From JARRKU01 sp963675565 (GTDB lineage: Bacteria > Desulfobacterota > Desulfobacteria > Desulfobacterales > Desulfosarcinaceae): a stretch of 64,000 bases of DNA. Below the pieces are notes generated by a model. It worked only from the letters and a program-made list of their open reading frames with translations. It was not told the origin of the DNA and ran no database searches. Shown here piece by piece: positions 1 to 8,189 of the stretch. The translations under genes and the position numbers were made by a program. Location: contig CAXXYD010000004.1 in assembly GCA_963675565.2 (NCBI GenBank), positions 372,001 through 436,000 of the forward strand. Reading direction: 5' to 3'. Every line of letters starts with the position of its first letter. Within the stretch, counting starts at the first letter, position 1.

Positions 1-132
1 GGCCAAAGCGGACGCCGGGCGGCGGTTGCCCCTATACAGGAACAAATGGCGCATTCCAGCCACTGGTACGCCCAATGGTACGGTTATCGCGCCCTGAGAA
101 AGCTCGGATGGCATCAAGACCGATCAACGTAA
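1..132 (+). CDS. C-terminal fragment of an unidentified protein, cut by the window start
   Basis: Frame 1 is open from the window edge to a TAA at 130-132 and gives 43 residues ending HQDRST. The segment is rich in Trp, Tyr, His and Arg (for example HWYAQWYGYRALRKLGW), which looks like a folded C-terminus more than chance translation. The stop lies 25 bases inside the preferred start of the next gene, so the two may be translationally coupled. I do not recognise the family. Confidence is limited because only the tail is visible. Confidence 0.45.
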   Translation, partial: GQSGRRAAVAPIQEQMAHSSHWYAQWYGYRALRKLGWHQDRST

Positions 133-758
133 ATACGGTTCTGGCCACAGTGGTTCTGGCACTCGGCATCGAGTGGCTGGCCTGGCTGGTCGTGCGCCAT
201 TTTCCGATTCAACCCTTGGCCGCCATGGGTATTTTCCGACTGGTCCAGATTTTCGCCATTGCCGGCGCTGTCATCTATTTTGAAAAAGGATTGGCGTCTA
301 TTGGATGGTCGCCCTCCACCTGGGCAAGGGGCCTGCGCACAGGCGCCATCTGGTCCATGGCTTTTGGGTTGACCGCCGCGGCGGCCATGCTGGTGGTTTA
401 CTGTCTCGGAAGAAATCCTTTTCAAATGATTCAGGCGCCATTGCCGGCGGCGCCGGCAGACCTGGGACTGTTTTTCATCGTCGGCGGACTGATCGCGCCG
501 GTTGCCGAAGAACTATGTTTCCGCGGAATTATCTACTCGTTCTTCAGACGATGGGGAATCATCGTTGCCCTGGTGGCCAGCACCACCGTCTTTGTTCTCC
601 TGCATTCATTCAACGCAATTCCCGTCACCCAGGCCGTCGGGGGTGTTGTGTTCGCCCTGGCCTATGAAACAAGCCACAATTTAATGGCGCCCATAACCAT
701 CCATATCACGGGGAATCTGGCCATTTTCTGTTTGTCCCTGCCGGGGATATTGGGCTGA
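108..758 (+). CDS. CPBP family intramembrane metalloprotease
   Basis: About 216 residues with several hydrophobic segments. The signature of CPBP (CAAX protease and bacteriocin-processing, Abi) proteins is present: EELCFRG (the EExxxR motif) in the middle of the protein, a HSFNAIP segment supplying the second histidine region, and HNLMAPITIHITGN near the C-terminus. These Glu/His residues form the metal site in the family. It acts in the cytoplasmic membrane; the substrate cannot be read from sequence. An ATG at 75 is also in frame; I prefer the ATG at 108 because a GAGAAAG stretch precedes it and the leader from 75 is very basic. The next gene downstream (THX) has its own promoter-like sequence. 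Confidence 0.85.
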   Translation: MASRPINVNTVLATVVLALGIEWLAWLVVRHFPIQPLAAMGIFRLVQIFAIAGAVIYFEKGLASIGWSPSTWARGLRTGAIWSMAFGLTAAAAMLVVYCLGRNPFQMIQAPLPAAPADLGLFFIVGGLIAPVAEELCFRGIIYSFFRRWGIIVALVASTTVFVLLHSFNAIPVTQAVGGVVFALAYETSHNLMAPITIHITGNLAIFCLSLPGILG

Positions 759-872
759 GCAGCCCTCGCGCAGTGCGAACCAAAACTGGAAACGCGTAAC
801 TTACAACCGCCCTATTGTAACCTTGGGGACCCTTGCCGGCCGGCCCAAAATCGAGCCCTCCGGGCCCGGGTT
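757..872. repeat. Degenerate copy of the interspersed 160-bp repeat family
   Basis: The segment just after the CPBP stop carries recognisable pieces of the repeat seen at 5.5, 8.2, 10.1, 30.0, 53.3 and 57.4 kb: a CGCGCAGTGCGAACC hairpin-like core, an AACTGGAAACGCGTAACTT tract and a CCCTCCGGGCCCGGGTTTT end. It matches the partial copy at 10.07 kb best, in inverted orientation. It is heavily diverged and the central AGTGATCTACAGTT motifs are missing. Confidence 0.5.
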
Positions 873-901
873 TTGACTTTGGTCTTGGCACCACTGACAA
901 T
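873..901 (+). promoter_or_regulatory. Probable sigma70-type promoter of the THX gene
   Basis: TTGACT (873-878) and GACAAT (896-901) are separated by 17 bases, 57 bases upstream of the THX start codon. The -35 is near consensus and the -10 matches four of six positions. Inferred from sequence only. Confidence 0.35.
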
Positions 902-957
902 GCATGCTATGAAGCCGGTTTAACGATTAACTTGAGCTGTCACAAGGAGAATGCACT

Positions 958-1059
958 ATGGGTAAAGGTGATCGACGGACCAAACGTGGAAAAATCTGGC
1001 GCGGTTCAACCGGCAACAGCCGTCCCAAAAAACAAAACAAAGCCAAAGAGAAAAAGTAG
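958..1059 (+). CDS. 30S ribosomal protein THX (bTHX), 33 aa
   Basis: A very short gene reading MGKGDRRTKRGKIWRGSTGN followed by a Lys-rich tail. It closely resembles the small basic ribosomal protein Thx first known from Thermus, which sits at the head of the 30S subunit and stabilises 16S rRNA helices. The start is fixed by AAGGAGA at 943-949, eight bases before the ATG. It stands alone between the CPBP gene and the protease pair, with no other ribosomal gene near, as is usual for this family. A 7-4-7 inverted repeat (ATGGCAT/ATGCCAT, 1166-1183) lies downstream. The near-invariant GKGD and RGKIWRG motifs make the call secure despite the length. Confidence 0.9.
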   Translation: MGKGDRRTKRGKIWRGSTGNSRPKKQNKAKEKK

Positions 1060-1295
1060 GCTTTTCCGTGGGCGGTATTTTTTAATCCGGTCCGCGCACG
1101 ACATCTCATCCTCACCTCAAAGGTTGCTCCCTCCAGAACGGATCGTCCATCCCCCGCCATCACGTATGGCATGAAGATGCCATCCGGGAGGTGCGTCCCT
1201 GTTTTCATCGATGCGTGTATTGCGCTCCAAGGTGATCTGCCTTAGACTATGTTCACGTAACGCCAAACCTGTGGGCAATAGAAAAGGAAGCATTT

Positions 1296-2855
1296 ATGCA
1301 AAAACCGCCGTTCCGATACAAGGCCTGGGTGGCCTTATTCACTGTTGTGCTGGCCGGCATGCTTTTTCCGTGGGACGTTCAGGCGGGTGAAAACATCAAG
1401 GCGATTCAGCGCAGTGTGGTGCGTATTTTCACCGTGGCCCAGAACCCCGATTACCGTACACCGTGGGACCCGGGAGAATCCGGCTCCGGTGTCGGATCAG
1501 GTTTTATCATTGACGGAAACCGCATTTTGACCAACGCTCACATGGCAAGCAACGCCAGGTTCATCGCCGTTGAAAAAGAAGGCGACGCCAGGCGCTACGA
1601 AGCCAAGGTCAAATTCATCGCCCACGATTGCGATCTGGCCATGCTTGAAATCCAGGACCCGGCTTTTTTTAAAACCACTGCGGCGCTTCATCTGGGCGGT
1701 GTGCCCAGTCTGGACTCCATCGTCACCGTTCTGGGCTACCCCATCGGTGGTGACCGTCTTTCCGTTACCCGGGGCGTGGTGTCCCGGATCGACTACCAGG
1801 TCTATTCCCACTCCGGCGTGGACAGCCATCTGGCCATCCAGATCGATGCCGCCATTAACCCGGGCAACAGCGGCGGTCCGGTGATCCAGGACGGAGTGGT
1901 CGTGGGTGTGGCGTTTCAGGGATTCAGCGGAATGGTGGCCCAGAATGTGGGCTACATGATTCCCGTTCCGGTGCTCACCCGGTTCCTTCAGGATGTAAAG
2001 GACGGCCACTACGACCGTTACGTGGATGCCGGCATCCAGTTTTTCCCCCTGATCAATCCGACCCACCGTCGCGCGCTCGGACTGGCGCCGGGAGATTTCG
2101 GCGTCATGGTCAGTGATGTCATGCAGGCCGGGGCGGCTTTCGGCCAGGTCCATGTGGGAGACGTTCTGCTGGCCATCGATGGCCGGCCCATTTCAAGCGA
2201 CGGTCGGGTGAACATGGACGAGGACCGCCTGATGCTCAATGAGGTGGTTGAACGGAAATTCAAGGGCGATACGGTTGGGCTGTCGATTCTTCGGCAGGGA
2301 AAAAAAATTGATGCTTCCATTACCCTGAGCACCCCCTGGCCCTACCTGACCCAGGCCCGTCAGTATGACGTCAAGCCCCGTTATGTCATTTACGGGGGTC
2401 TGGTTTTCCAGCCCCTTTCGAGTTCCTTTTACGGCTCCCTCAGCGAAAAAACGGACACCCTGCGTTACTACTATTCGCAATTTCTCGGCAAAGAGCTCTA
2501 CCTCAAGCACCCCGAGGTGGTGGTCATCAGCAAGGTTCTGCCGGATCCCATCAACACCTACCAGGGCCGATTTGTGAATACCATCGTGGACCAGATCAAC
2601 GGATCCACAATCAAAACCCTTGAGGATGTTGCCGCCGCATTCAAAAAACCTTCGGATTTTTACGTCGTGCGGGTCGTTGGCGATCCGCAACCCCTGGTTC
2701 TTGAAGCCAGCGCCGTGTCCAAAGCCCAGCAACGCATACTGGCACGCTATAAAATCGATGCGGATGCCTACCTTGGTGACAGCATTGTTCCGGCCGAATG
2801 GCTGGCAAAACATGAAACTGATCAGGCGACGCCTGATTTGACCATGGAGAAATGA
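1296..2855 (+). CDS. Secreted Deg/HtrA-like trypsin-family serine protease with PDZ
   Basis: 519 residues. An N-terminal signal peptide (about residues 1-30, cleavage after DVQA) sends it to the periplasm. The trypsin-like domain spans about 32-235 with an intact triad: His82 in TNAHMAS, Asp113 in HDCDLAML and Ser192 in NPGNSGGP. A PDZ-like region follows (about 255-350, with GVMVSDVMQAGAAFGQVHVG), then a C-terminal domain of about 160 residues that may be a second, degenerate PDZ. The length and layout recall plant-type Deg proteases and bacterial relatives. Its stop overlaps the next gene by four bases (ATGA), so it is coupled to an inactive paralogue. RBS AAAAGGAAGC precedes the ATG. Likely role is envelope protein quality control; the substrate is unknown. 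Confidence 0.88.
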   Translation: MQKPPFRYKAWVALFTVVLAGMLFPWDVQAGENIKAIQRSVVRIFTVAQNPDYRTPWDPGESGSGVGSGFIIDGNRILTNAHMASNARFIAVEKEGDARRYEAKVKFIAHDCDLAMLEIQDPAFFKTTAALHLGGVPSLDSIVTVLGYPIGGDRLSVTRGVVSRIDYQVYSHSGVDSHLAIQIDAAINPGNSGGPVIQDGVVVGVAFQGFSGMVAQNVGYMIPVPVLTRFLQDVKDGHYDRYVDAGIQFFPLINPTHRRALGLAPGDFGVMVSDVMQAGAAFGQVHVGDVLLAIDGRPISSDGRVNMDEDRLMLNEVVERKFKGDTVGLSILRQGKKIDASITLSTPWPYLTQARQYDVKPRYVIYGGLVFQPLSSSFYGSLSEKTDTLRYYYSQFLGKELYLKHPEVVVISKVLPDPINTYQGRFVNTIVDQINGSTIKTLEDVAAAFKKPSDFYVVRVVGDPQPLVLEASAVSKAQQRILARYKIDADAYLGDSIVPAEWLAKHETDQATPDLTMEK

Positions 2856-4369
2856 ATCGACGCATGAAAATCAATTTACGCCTTTTGATTACAGTTTTGT
2901 CCGGCCTTGTGCTCATTGGCTGCAGTTCGCGAACCATGGTACCCGAAAGGTGGAACAGGACCGCCGATTCAGCGCAATCCATCGTCCGCGTAACCGTCGT
3001 CAGCCAGGGGTATCACTTTCACCAGCCCTGGCAGCAGCGCCAGCCCAGCCGGCAAACCGCCATCGGAGCAATTGTTCCGGGCGGCCGCGTTCTGGTTACG
3101 GCACTTCTGGTGGCCAATCACCGGTATATCGAGCTCGAGACCGTCGACACCCGCCGCAAGCAGCGCGCAGAGGTGGAAGTGGTCGACTACGAAGCCAACC
3201 TGGCCCTGCTCAAGCCCACCGACGATACTTTCCTGATGCACCGCAAACCGCTGGCCTTGGCAAATCCGTCTTCCCCGGGAGACCGATTGACCCTCCTGCA
3301 AATCAAGCCGGATGGCGATGCCGTCCCCAGTTCCGGAGAGATCACCTCCATTGAATTGAGCGCCTATACCCAGGGCAATCATTTCCTGGCGTACCGTCTC
3401 AACGGCGCTCTGCAATATCGATTCGGCAACTTGACCATCCCCGTACTCAAGGGGAAAAAACTGGCCGGCCTGATGTTGCGCAGCGACAGCAGTGGGCAAA
3501 CCATCGATATTATTTCGACACCGGTGATCGAACATTTTTTGAAAGACGCCGACCACCCCCCTTACCTGGGTTTTCCCCGGGCCGGATTTCATTACGGCCC
3601 CGCCCTCGACCCGCAATTGCGACGGTATATCGGACTGCCGGAAACCATGAGCGGTATCTACGTGCAAAAGGTGCTGAAAGGGAGCCCGGCCGACCTGGCG
3701 GGGCTGCGGGCCGGTGATGTCATCACCCGCATGGATCAGCACACGGTGTCCAACACGGGTCAGTTCAACCACCCGCTTTATGGAAAAACGTCCTTGATCC
3801 ACCTGATCCGCACCGCTTATCAGGTGGGGGATACCATACCGATCACCGTTTTCCGCGATAACGCCACGCTGACCCTCAATGCCGTATTGGGCCACCGAAG
3901 CCCGGACGAGTACCGCGTCCCGCCGTTTGTCATCGATCGCCAGCCCGAGTACCGAATCATCGGCGGATTGGTGTTCCAGGAACTCTCCCTGTCCTATTTG
4001 CGGGAATACGGAAATGACTGGGCCCATTCAGCACCGATCCATCTGATCTATTTCAATCAGAACCAGGATTACCTCAATGGGGATGAGCGGGAAAAAATCA
4101 TCATTATCTCCCAGGTCATCCCCACACCCTATTCCGTGGGGTACGAAAGCCTCGCCAATCTGGTGGTGTCAAAGGTCAATGGACATCCCATCGGCAAGCT
4201 GTCCGATCTCGAAGCGGCCTTAAAAGACCCTGTGAACGGCTTTCACAGAATTGAAGTGGATCAAACCCCGGGAATTATTTTCCTGGACCCTGAAGAGATT
4301 CCACAGATTCACAAAATCATCGAATCGCGCTATCGTATTCCCATTTCATCCGCAAGCGCCCCTCTTTGA
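2852..4369 (+). CDS. Lipoprotein pseudoprotease, catalytically dead paralogue of the upstream Deg protease
   Basis: 505 residues, same domain order as its upstream neighbour: lipoprotein signal with lipobox LIGC (Cys24), trypsin-like fold (about 38-230), PDZ (about 265-350, with GIYVQKVLKGSPADLAGLRA) and the same C-terminal domain (both paralogues contain RIIGGLVFQ/YVIYGGLVFQ). Alignment by eye places Leu85 where the active protease has the triad His, Asn117 in place of Asp, and Leu194 (GNLTIP instead of GNSGGP) in place of Ser. All three catalytic residues are therefore substituted while the PDZ is kept. It starts inside the stop of the active gene (ATGA). I infer a membrane-anchored partner, regulator or substrate-presenting subunit, not a protease. 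Confidence 0.85.
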   Translation: MNRRMKINLRLLITVLSGLVLIGCSSRTMVPERWNRTADSAQSIVRVTVVSQGYHFHQPWQQRQPSRQTAIGAIVPGGRVLVTALLVANHRYIELETVDTRRKQRAEVEVVDYEANLALLKPTDDTFLMHRKPLALANPSSPGDRLTLLQIKPDGDAVPSSGEITSIELSAYTQGNHFLAYRLNGALQYRFGNLTIPVLKGKKLAGLMLRSDSSGQTIDIISTPVIEHFLKDADHPPYLGFPRAGFHYGPALDPQLRRYIGLPETMSGIYVQKVLKGSPADLAGLRAGDVITRMDQHTVSNTGQFNHPLYGKTSLIHLIRTAYQVGDTIPITVFRDNATLTLNAVLGHRSPDEYRVPPFVIDRQPEYRIIGGLVFQELSLSYLREYGNDWAHSAPIHLIYFNQNQDYLNGDEREKIIIISQVIPTPYSVGYESLANLVVSKVNGHPIGKLSDLEAALKDPVNGFHRIEVDQTPGIIFLDPEEIPQIHKIIESRYRIPISSASAPL

Positions 4370-4433
4370 CATTCCGGGATTCGTGATTTAGTTTCTTAAA
4401 TATAACGCGAAATTTCAAATATCAGGTGATGCC

Positions 4434-5432
4434 ATGGCAGAAAAAAATGGCCGCCTTGAGACAGCCACCTTTGCGGGGGGCTGCTTTTGGTGCATTGAGT
4501 CAGACTTCAAAAAGCAGACCGGTGTTCAAAATGCCGTTTCGGGATATATCGGCGGGCACAAAGAGAACCCGACTTATGAAGAGGTCTGTTCAGGCCTCAG
4601 CGGGCACCTTGAAGCCGTTCAGATCGATTTCGATCCCAAACAGATATCCTATGAAGCATTGCTGGATATATACTGGAAGCATGTCGATCCGACAGACCCC
4701 GACGGTCAGTTTATCGACCGGGGAGCCCAATACCGGACAGCCATATTTGTGCACAGTGACCGCCAGCGAAAAATGGCCGAATCATCCAGGCAAAAATTGG
4801 CCCGCTCAGGTCTGTTTGACAAACCCATCGCAACCGAAATTCTATCCGCACAGAAGTTTTACCCGGCGGAACCCTATCATCAGGACTATTACAAAACCAA
4901 TCCCATTCGCTATAAATATTACCGGCAAAATTCCGGCAGGGATCAGTTCCTGGAAAAAGTCTGGAATCGAAGGCAAAAGGCATCTTCGTTCCAGAAGCCC
5001 GGTGATGACGAAATCCGCCGGAAATTGACGCCCCTTCAGTATCGCGTAACGCAGCAGCAAGGCACGGAACCCCCGTTCGACAATACGTACTGGGACAACA
5101 AGGCTCCGGGTATTTACGTGGATGTCGTTTCGGGCGAACCGCTGTTCAGTTCCCTGGACAAATTCGACTCCGGCAGCGGATGGCCCAGTTTCACCCGGCC
5201 CCTGGAACCCGACAATATCGAGGAAATCAATGACCGCAGCCTGCTCATGGACCGCATCGAAGTACGCAGCCGGCACGCCGACTCTCACCTGGGTCACGTA
5301 TTCAACGACGGCCCTCTCCCCACCGGCCTGCGCTATTGCATCAACTCCAGTGCGTTACGGTTTGTCCCCAGGGAATCTCTAACCCCGGAAGGTTACGGCG
5401 ACTACGAGGATCTGTTCGCCGATGAGAAATGA
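4434..5432 (+). CDS. msrAB: Fused peptide methionine sulfoxide reductase MsrA/MsrB
   Basis: 332 residues, no signal peptide, so probably cytoplasmic. The MsrA half (about 8-160) has the catalytic GCFWC motif (Cys17) and the YRTAIF and YHQDYY segments; it reduces methionine-S-sulfoxide. The MsrB half (about 190-332) has SGSGWPSF, RSRHADSHLGHVF and RYCIN with the catalytic Cys302, and reduces methionine-R-sulfoxide. The CxxC zinc motif of some MsrB proteins is replaced by SGEPLF, so this is the zinc-free type. The start at 4434 is preceded by CAGGTG. It repairs oxidised proteins, useful for an anaerobe that also carries a bd oxidase. The gene stands alone and ends before a repeat block. Confidence 0.95.
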   Translation: MAEKNGRLETATFAGGCFWCIESDFKKQTGVQNAVSGYIGGHKENPTYEEVCSGLSGHLEAVQIDFDPKQISYEALLDIYWKHVDPTDPDGQFIDRGAQYRTAIFVHSDRQRKMAESSRQKLARSGLFDKPIATEILSAQKFYPAEPYHQDYYKTNPIRYKYYRQNSGRDQFLEKVWNRRQKASSFQKPGDDEIRRKLTPLQYRVTQQQGTEPPFDNTYWDNKAPGIYVDVVSGEPLFSSLDKFDSGSGWPSFTRPLEPDNIEEINDRSLLMDRIEVRSRHADSHLGHVFNDGPLPTGLRYCINSSALRFVPRESLTPEGYGDYEDLFADEK

Positions 5433-5498
5433 ATACATCCGGGCAATACCCAGGTTCCGGCTTCCGGAAGTTGATAGCCGCTCTTTATTCACTGTCAG

Positions 5499-5880
5499 AA
5501 CCGGGTTCTTGCGGACAGGTAGCGATAGATCAGTTACGAGTTGCGAGTTGTGAGTGACGAGTTGTGGAATCCTGCCATTGATAAGATCAGGCCCGCGCGC
5601 AGCGCGAACCTCAACTATAGATCACTTTAGCTCACTGGAAACTATAGATCACTTGGGCCCGACAGCTCTACCTCTTGCAGGGGCAGAAGACCAGTTGTCA
5701 GTTGCGAGTTTCGAGTGACGAGTTGTGGAATTCTGCCATTATATAAGATCAGGCCCGCGCGCAGCGCGAACCCCAACTGTAGATCACTTTAGCTCACTGG
5801 AAACTCTAGATCACTTGGTCCTGACAGCTCTACCCCTATCAGGAACAGGCCCACGCCGGGCCCTCCGGACCCCCAAATTT
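5499..5880 (-). repeat. Interspersed repeat, two tandem units with both inverted ends
   Basis: Fills the convergent gap between msrAB and the PA2778-like gene. Two units repeat with a period of 161 bp (the GTTGTGGAAT sub-motif recurs at 5561 and 5722). Each has, read on the minus strand, AGTGATCTACAGTT-type motifs flanking TCCAGTGAGCTAA, a CGCGC hairpin and a run of 7-bp AACTCGn repeats. The block is bounded by GAACCGGGTTCTTGCGG on the left and GGGCCCTCCGGACCC on the right, which are imperfect inverted repeats of each other. No convincing gene in this stretch. Confidence 0.8.
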
Positions 5881-6873
5881 TTACTTCATTTTGCGCAGGA
5901 TATCATCCAGGGTCTGACGGTAGAGATCGATGAAGGGGCCGCCTGTGGATATGGCCCGCCGGGCCATTGCTTCGGCGGTGTCCAGCTGCCCCATCTCCCC
6001 TAAAATATGCGCCAGATTGTTCATGGCAGGTCCATTGGAAGGATCCAATTCCAGGGCGCGTTGAAAGGATTCAACGGCAGCCGGCAAACGGTCAAGGGCA
6101 TATTGTGCATTGCCCAGGGCCATGCGGGCTTCTACGCTTTGGGGCCATTGCACAGCGGCCTTGCCGAATGCAGTGACCGCATCCGCCACGTATCCGGCCT
6201 GCTGTAAGCCCAGCACCGATTTGAGATAGGCGGAGGTTTCACTACAGATCGGCATATCCGCCACCGGAAGCGTAAGAAGCCCCCACTGATCACCCCTGCG
6301 CCACGTGTGCATGAAAGTTCTCAAACCAACCGGCCGCATGGCCGACCGTCCGGTGTGCAGAACAATCTGGCGCGCATCCAAATCGTATCCGATCACAACG
6401 GCATAGTGCCATTTTGGCAGCCATTTGAGCCCCAGGTTCTGCAAAACAATGGCCGGCCGTCCGGCGGCGACCTCGCGCAAAAGGCAGTCCAGCCCGTGAA
6501 ATGGATAGGCCAGACGGCCATGGCGGCGGGCGCCCGTGATCAACCCGTTCTGAAGACTCCCTTTGCGTTCGGGGGTATACACGAACGGCACGAGTTCATC
6601 CGGTTGGATGGGCACCCCACTCCAGGTCAACGTCATGGCCAGTGCCGCAGGGCCGCACTGATACGCCTCTTGCGCAAAAAAGGGCACACCTGAAACTTGG
6701 GCGGAGGCCGGAATGCCTAAAGATGGGTCAATGGAATAGCCGGGTGTCATCAATGCACACCCGGAAAAAAAGAGAACGACAGCGATAAGGGGGAAAATCT
6801 GCGTGCCGTAACGACAGATTTTCCCCCCCGTCCCGCTAACGTTTTTTGATAAAGGTAAAAACGTCGGTAACAC
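5881..6873 (-). CDS. PA2778-family C39-like cysteine peptidase lipoprotein with TPR repeats
   Basis: 330 residues. A lipobox LFFSGC (Cys39) predicts a lipoprotein, though the stretch before the hydrophobic core is long. The C39-like peptidase fold covers about 55-200: QEAYQCGPAALAM holds the nucleophile Cys, and KWHYAVVIGYD with a later HTG segment supplies the His. Two or more TPR units follow (about 225-320, for example ALELDPSNGPAMNNLAHIL). The start is GTG at 6873, which overlaps the upstream PA2779-like gene by 38 bases; no better start follows in frame. PA2778 and PA2779 homologues regularly travel as a pair of unknown function; the pairing supports both calls. It may cleave an exported peptide. 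Confidence 0.82.
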   Translation of the reverse strand: MLPTFLPLSKNVSGTGGKICRYGTQIFPLIAVVLFFSGCALMTPGYSIDPSLGIPASAQVSGVPFFAQEAYQCGPAALAMTLTWSGVPIQPDELVPFVYTPERKGSLQNGLITGARRHGRLAYPFHGLDCLLREVAAGRPAIVLQNLGLKWLPKWHYAVVIGYDLDARQIVLHTGRSAMRPVGLRTFMHTWRRGDQWGLLTLPVADMPICSETSAYLKSVLGLQQAGYVADAVTAFGKAAVQWPQSVEARMALGNAQYALDRLPAAVESFQRALELDPSNGPAMNNLAHILGEMGQLDTAEAMARRAISTGGPFIDLYRQTLDDILRKMK

Positions 6874-7246
6874 CGATAATGTCCGTAATCACCAGAACCA
6901 CAAAAACCACAATAAAAACCGCCAGCACAAAGCCCAGGCCATCCCCGCCGGCGGGCATCTGATCAATTTTATTGACCAGCATGCGCACTTCTTCATTGGT
7001 CATGGTATCTACCCGCGCCTGGGCTTCCTGCTTGTCCACCCCCATGGCCTGGAGATAATTGCCGACATCCTGGCGCTGCAAAAACAGGCGGACTTTTTCG
7101 CGTGCCAGACCATTGTCCTGGACCTGAAAAATATCCGGGGTGGTCACCATAGCCGCCTGGACCGGCGCCACGACAATACTGAAAAAGCAGAAGCTAACGG
7201 CCACCAGACTCGCCACCAATCGTTGTAGATTTCTGGAACGTCTCAT
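6836..7246 (-). CDS. PA2779-family small membrane protein
   Basis: 136 residues from the ATG at 7246, chosen because GGAGGA lies eight bases upstream; a longer frame from 7324 lacks such a site. The protein has an N-terminal signal-like hydrophobic segment (about 12-32, ending VQAA), a charged middle part (REKVRLFLQRQDVGNYLQAM) and a second hydrophobic segment near the C-terminus (GLGFVLAVFIVVFVVLVI) followed by a short basic tail. This is the standard layout of the PA2779 family, always next to a C39-like PA2778 partner as here. Function unknown; first gene of the two-gene operon. Confidence 0.8.
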   Translation of the reverse strand: MRRSRNLQRLVASLVAVSFCFFSIVVAPVQAAMVTTPDIFQVQDNGLAREKVRLFLQRQDVGNYLQAMGVDKQEAQARVDTMTNEEVRMLVNKIDQMPAGGDGLGFVLAVFIVVFVVLVITDIIGVTDVFTFIKKR

Positions 7247-7424
7247 AATGTTGTCCTCCATTATCAATCTCATATAGGTTAACATGGTGAATGGGGTCGA
7301 TGGAATTGGGTTGTTCTCTGACAAATAATCTGATTTTTGTCAACTTTATACCAGAAGAGGGTTGTTTGCAATCTCAATATTACATGCTAAAGAAGGGCAT
7401 TCAGCGAAAATGGGTGATTGAGCA

Positions 7425-8186
7425 ATGCTTTTTGTCTTCAAAAAGATGGTTTCCGCGTTTGTTCTGCCGCCCGGCCTGTTTGTCGTCCTGCTGGTCGTTT
7501 CCGGCTGTTGGGCCCTGGCCCGGAAACGGCAGGCCTGCGGGGTGTCGGCCATTGCAGTGGGCGCCCTAATCTGGCTGATTTCCATGGCCCCTGTCGCCGA
7601 TTTTCTCAAAGGCGGTCTGGAGCACGACCAATTTCCGCCTGAACCCATCGACGCGGATGTCATCCTGATGCTCAGCGCAGGATTGTATGACCGATCGCCG
7701 GACCTATCCGGTGCCGGTGCGCCGGGGCCCGAAACCATGGAGCGACTGGTCACCGCAGCACGCCTCCACCTCAAGTATCACATCCCCATTGTGGTATCCG
7801 GCGGAAAACTGCCCGCCGACGCCAGCCAATCCATTGCCGCGGTGGCCAAAAGGTTCCTCATCGACCTTGGAATCCCCTCACATGCCGTTATCGCCGAAGA
7901 ACGCAGCCGGGATACCTATGAAAATGCGCTTTACTGTAAAAGTATTTGCCAGACGCACGGCTACTCCCGACCGTTGATGGTGACCTCGGGTTATCACATC
8001 AAACGGGCGCGCTGGAGTTTCGCCAAGGTCGGATTGACCGTCACCCCTTTCCCCTGCGCCTTGACCACCTGGCCGGGAAAAACCTATCGCATGAGCAGTT
8101 ACCTGCCCTCATGCAACGCTCTGAAAACAACCGCCCAGGCCCTCCATGAATGGATCGGATTGTTTTATTATCGGCTGGTCTATTGA
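7425..8186 (+). CDS. YdcF/SanA-type DUF218 domain membrane protein
   Basis: 253 residues. Two hydrophobic segments at the N-terminus (about 8-30 and 38-60) anchor it; the rest is a DUF218 domain: DADVILMLSAG, then IPIVVSGGKLP, the SRDTYENALYCK segment and PLMVTSGYHIKRARWSFAK. Family members include E. coli ElyC and SanA, which affect envelope integrity, but the reaction is not firmly known. An ATG at 7446 is an alternative start. It faces the minus-strand PA2779/PA2778 pair across a divergent gap of about 180 bp and ends at a large repeat array. Confidence 0.85.
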   Translation: MLFVFKKMVSAFVLPPGLFVVLLVVSGCWALARKRQACGVSAIAVGALIWLISMAPVADFLKGGLEHDQFPPEPIDADVILMLSAGLYDRSPDLSGAGAPGPETMERLVTAARLHLKYHIPIVVSGGKLPADASQSIAAVAKRFLIDLGIPSHAVIAEERSRDTYENALYCKSICQTHGYSRPLMVTSGYHIKRARWSFAKVGLTVTPFPCALTTWPGKTYRMSSYLPSCNALKTTAQALHEWIGLFYYRLVY

Positions 8187-8189
8187 TAA

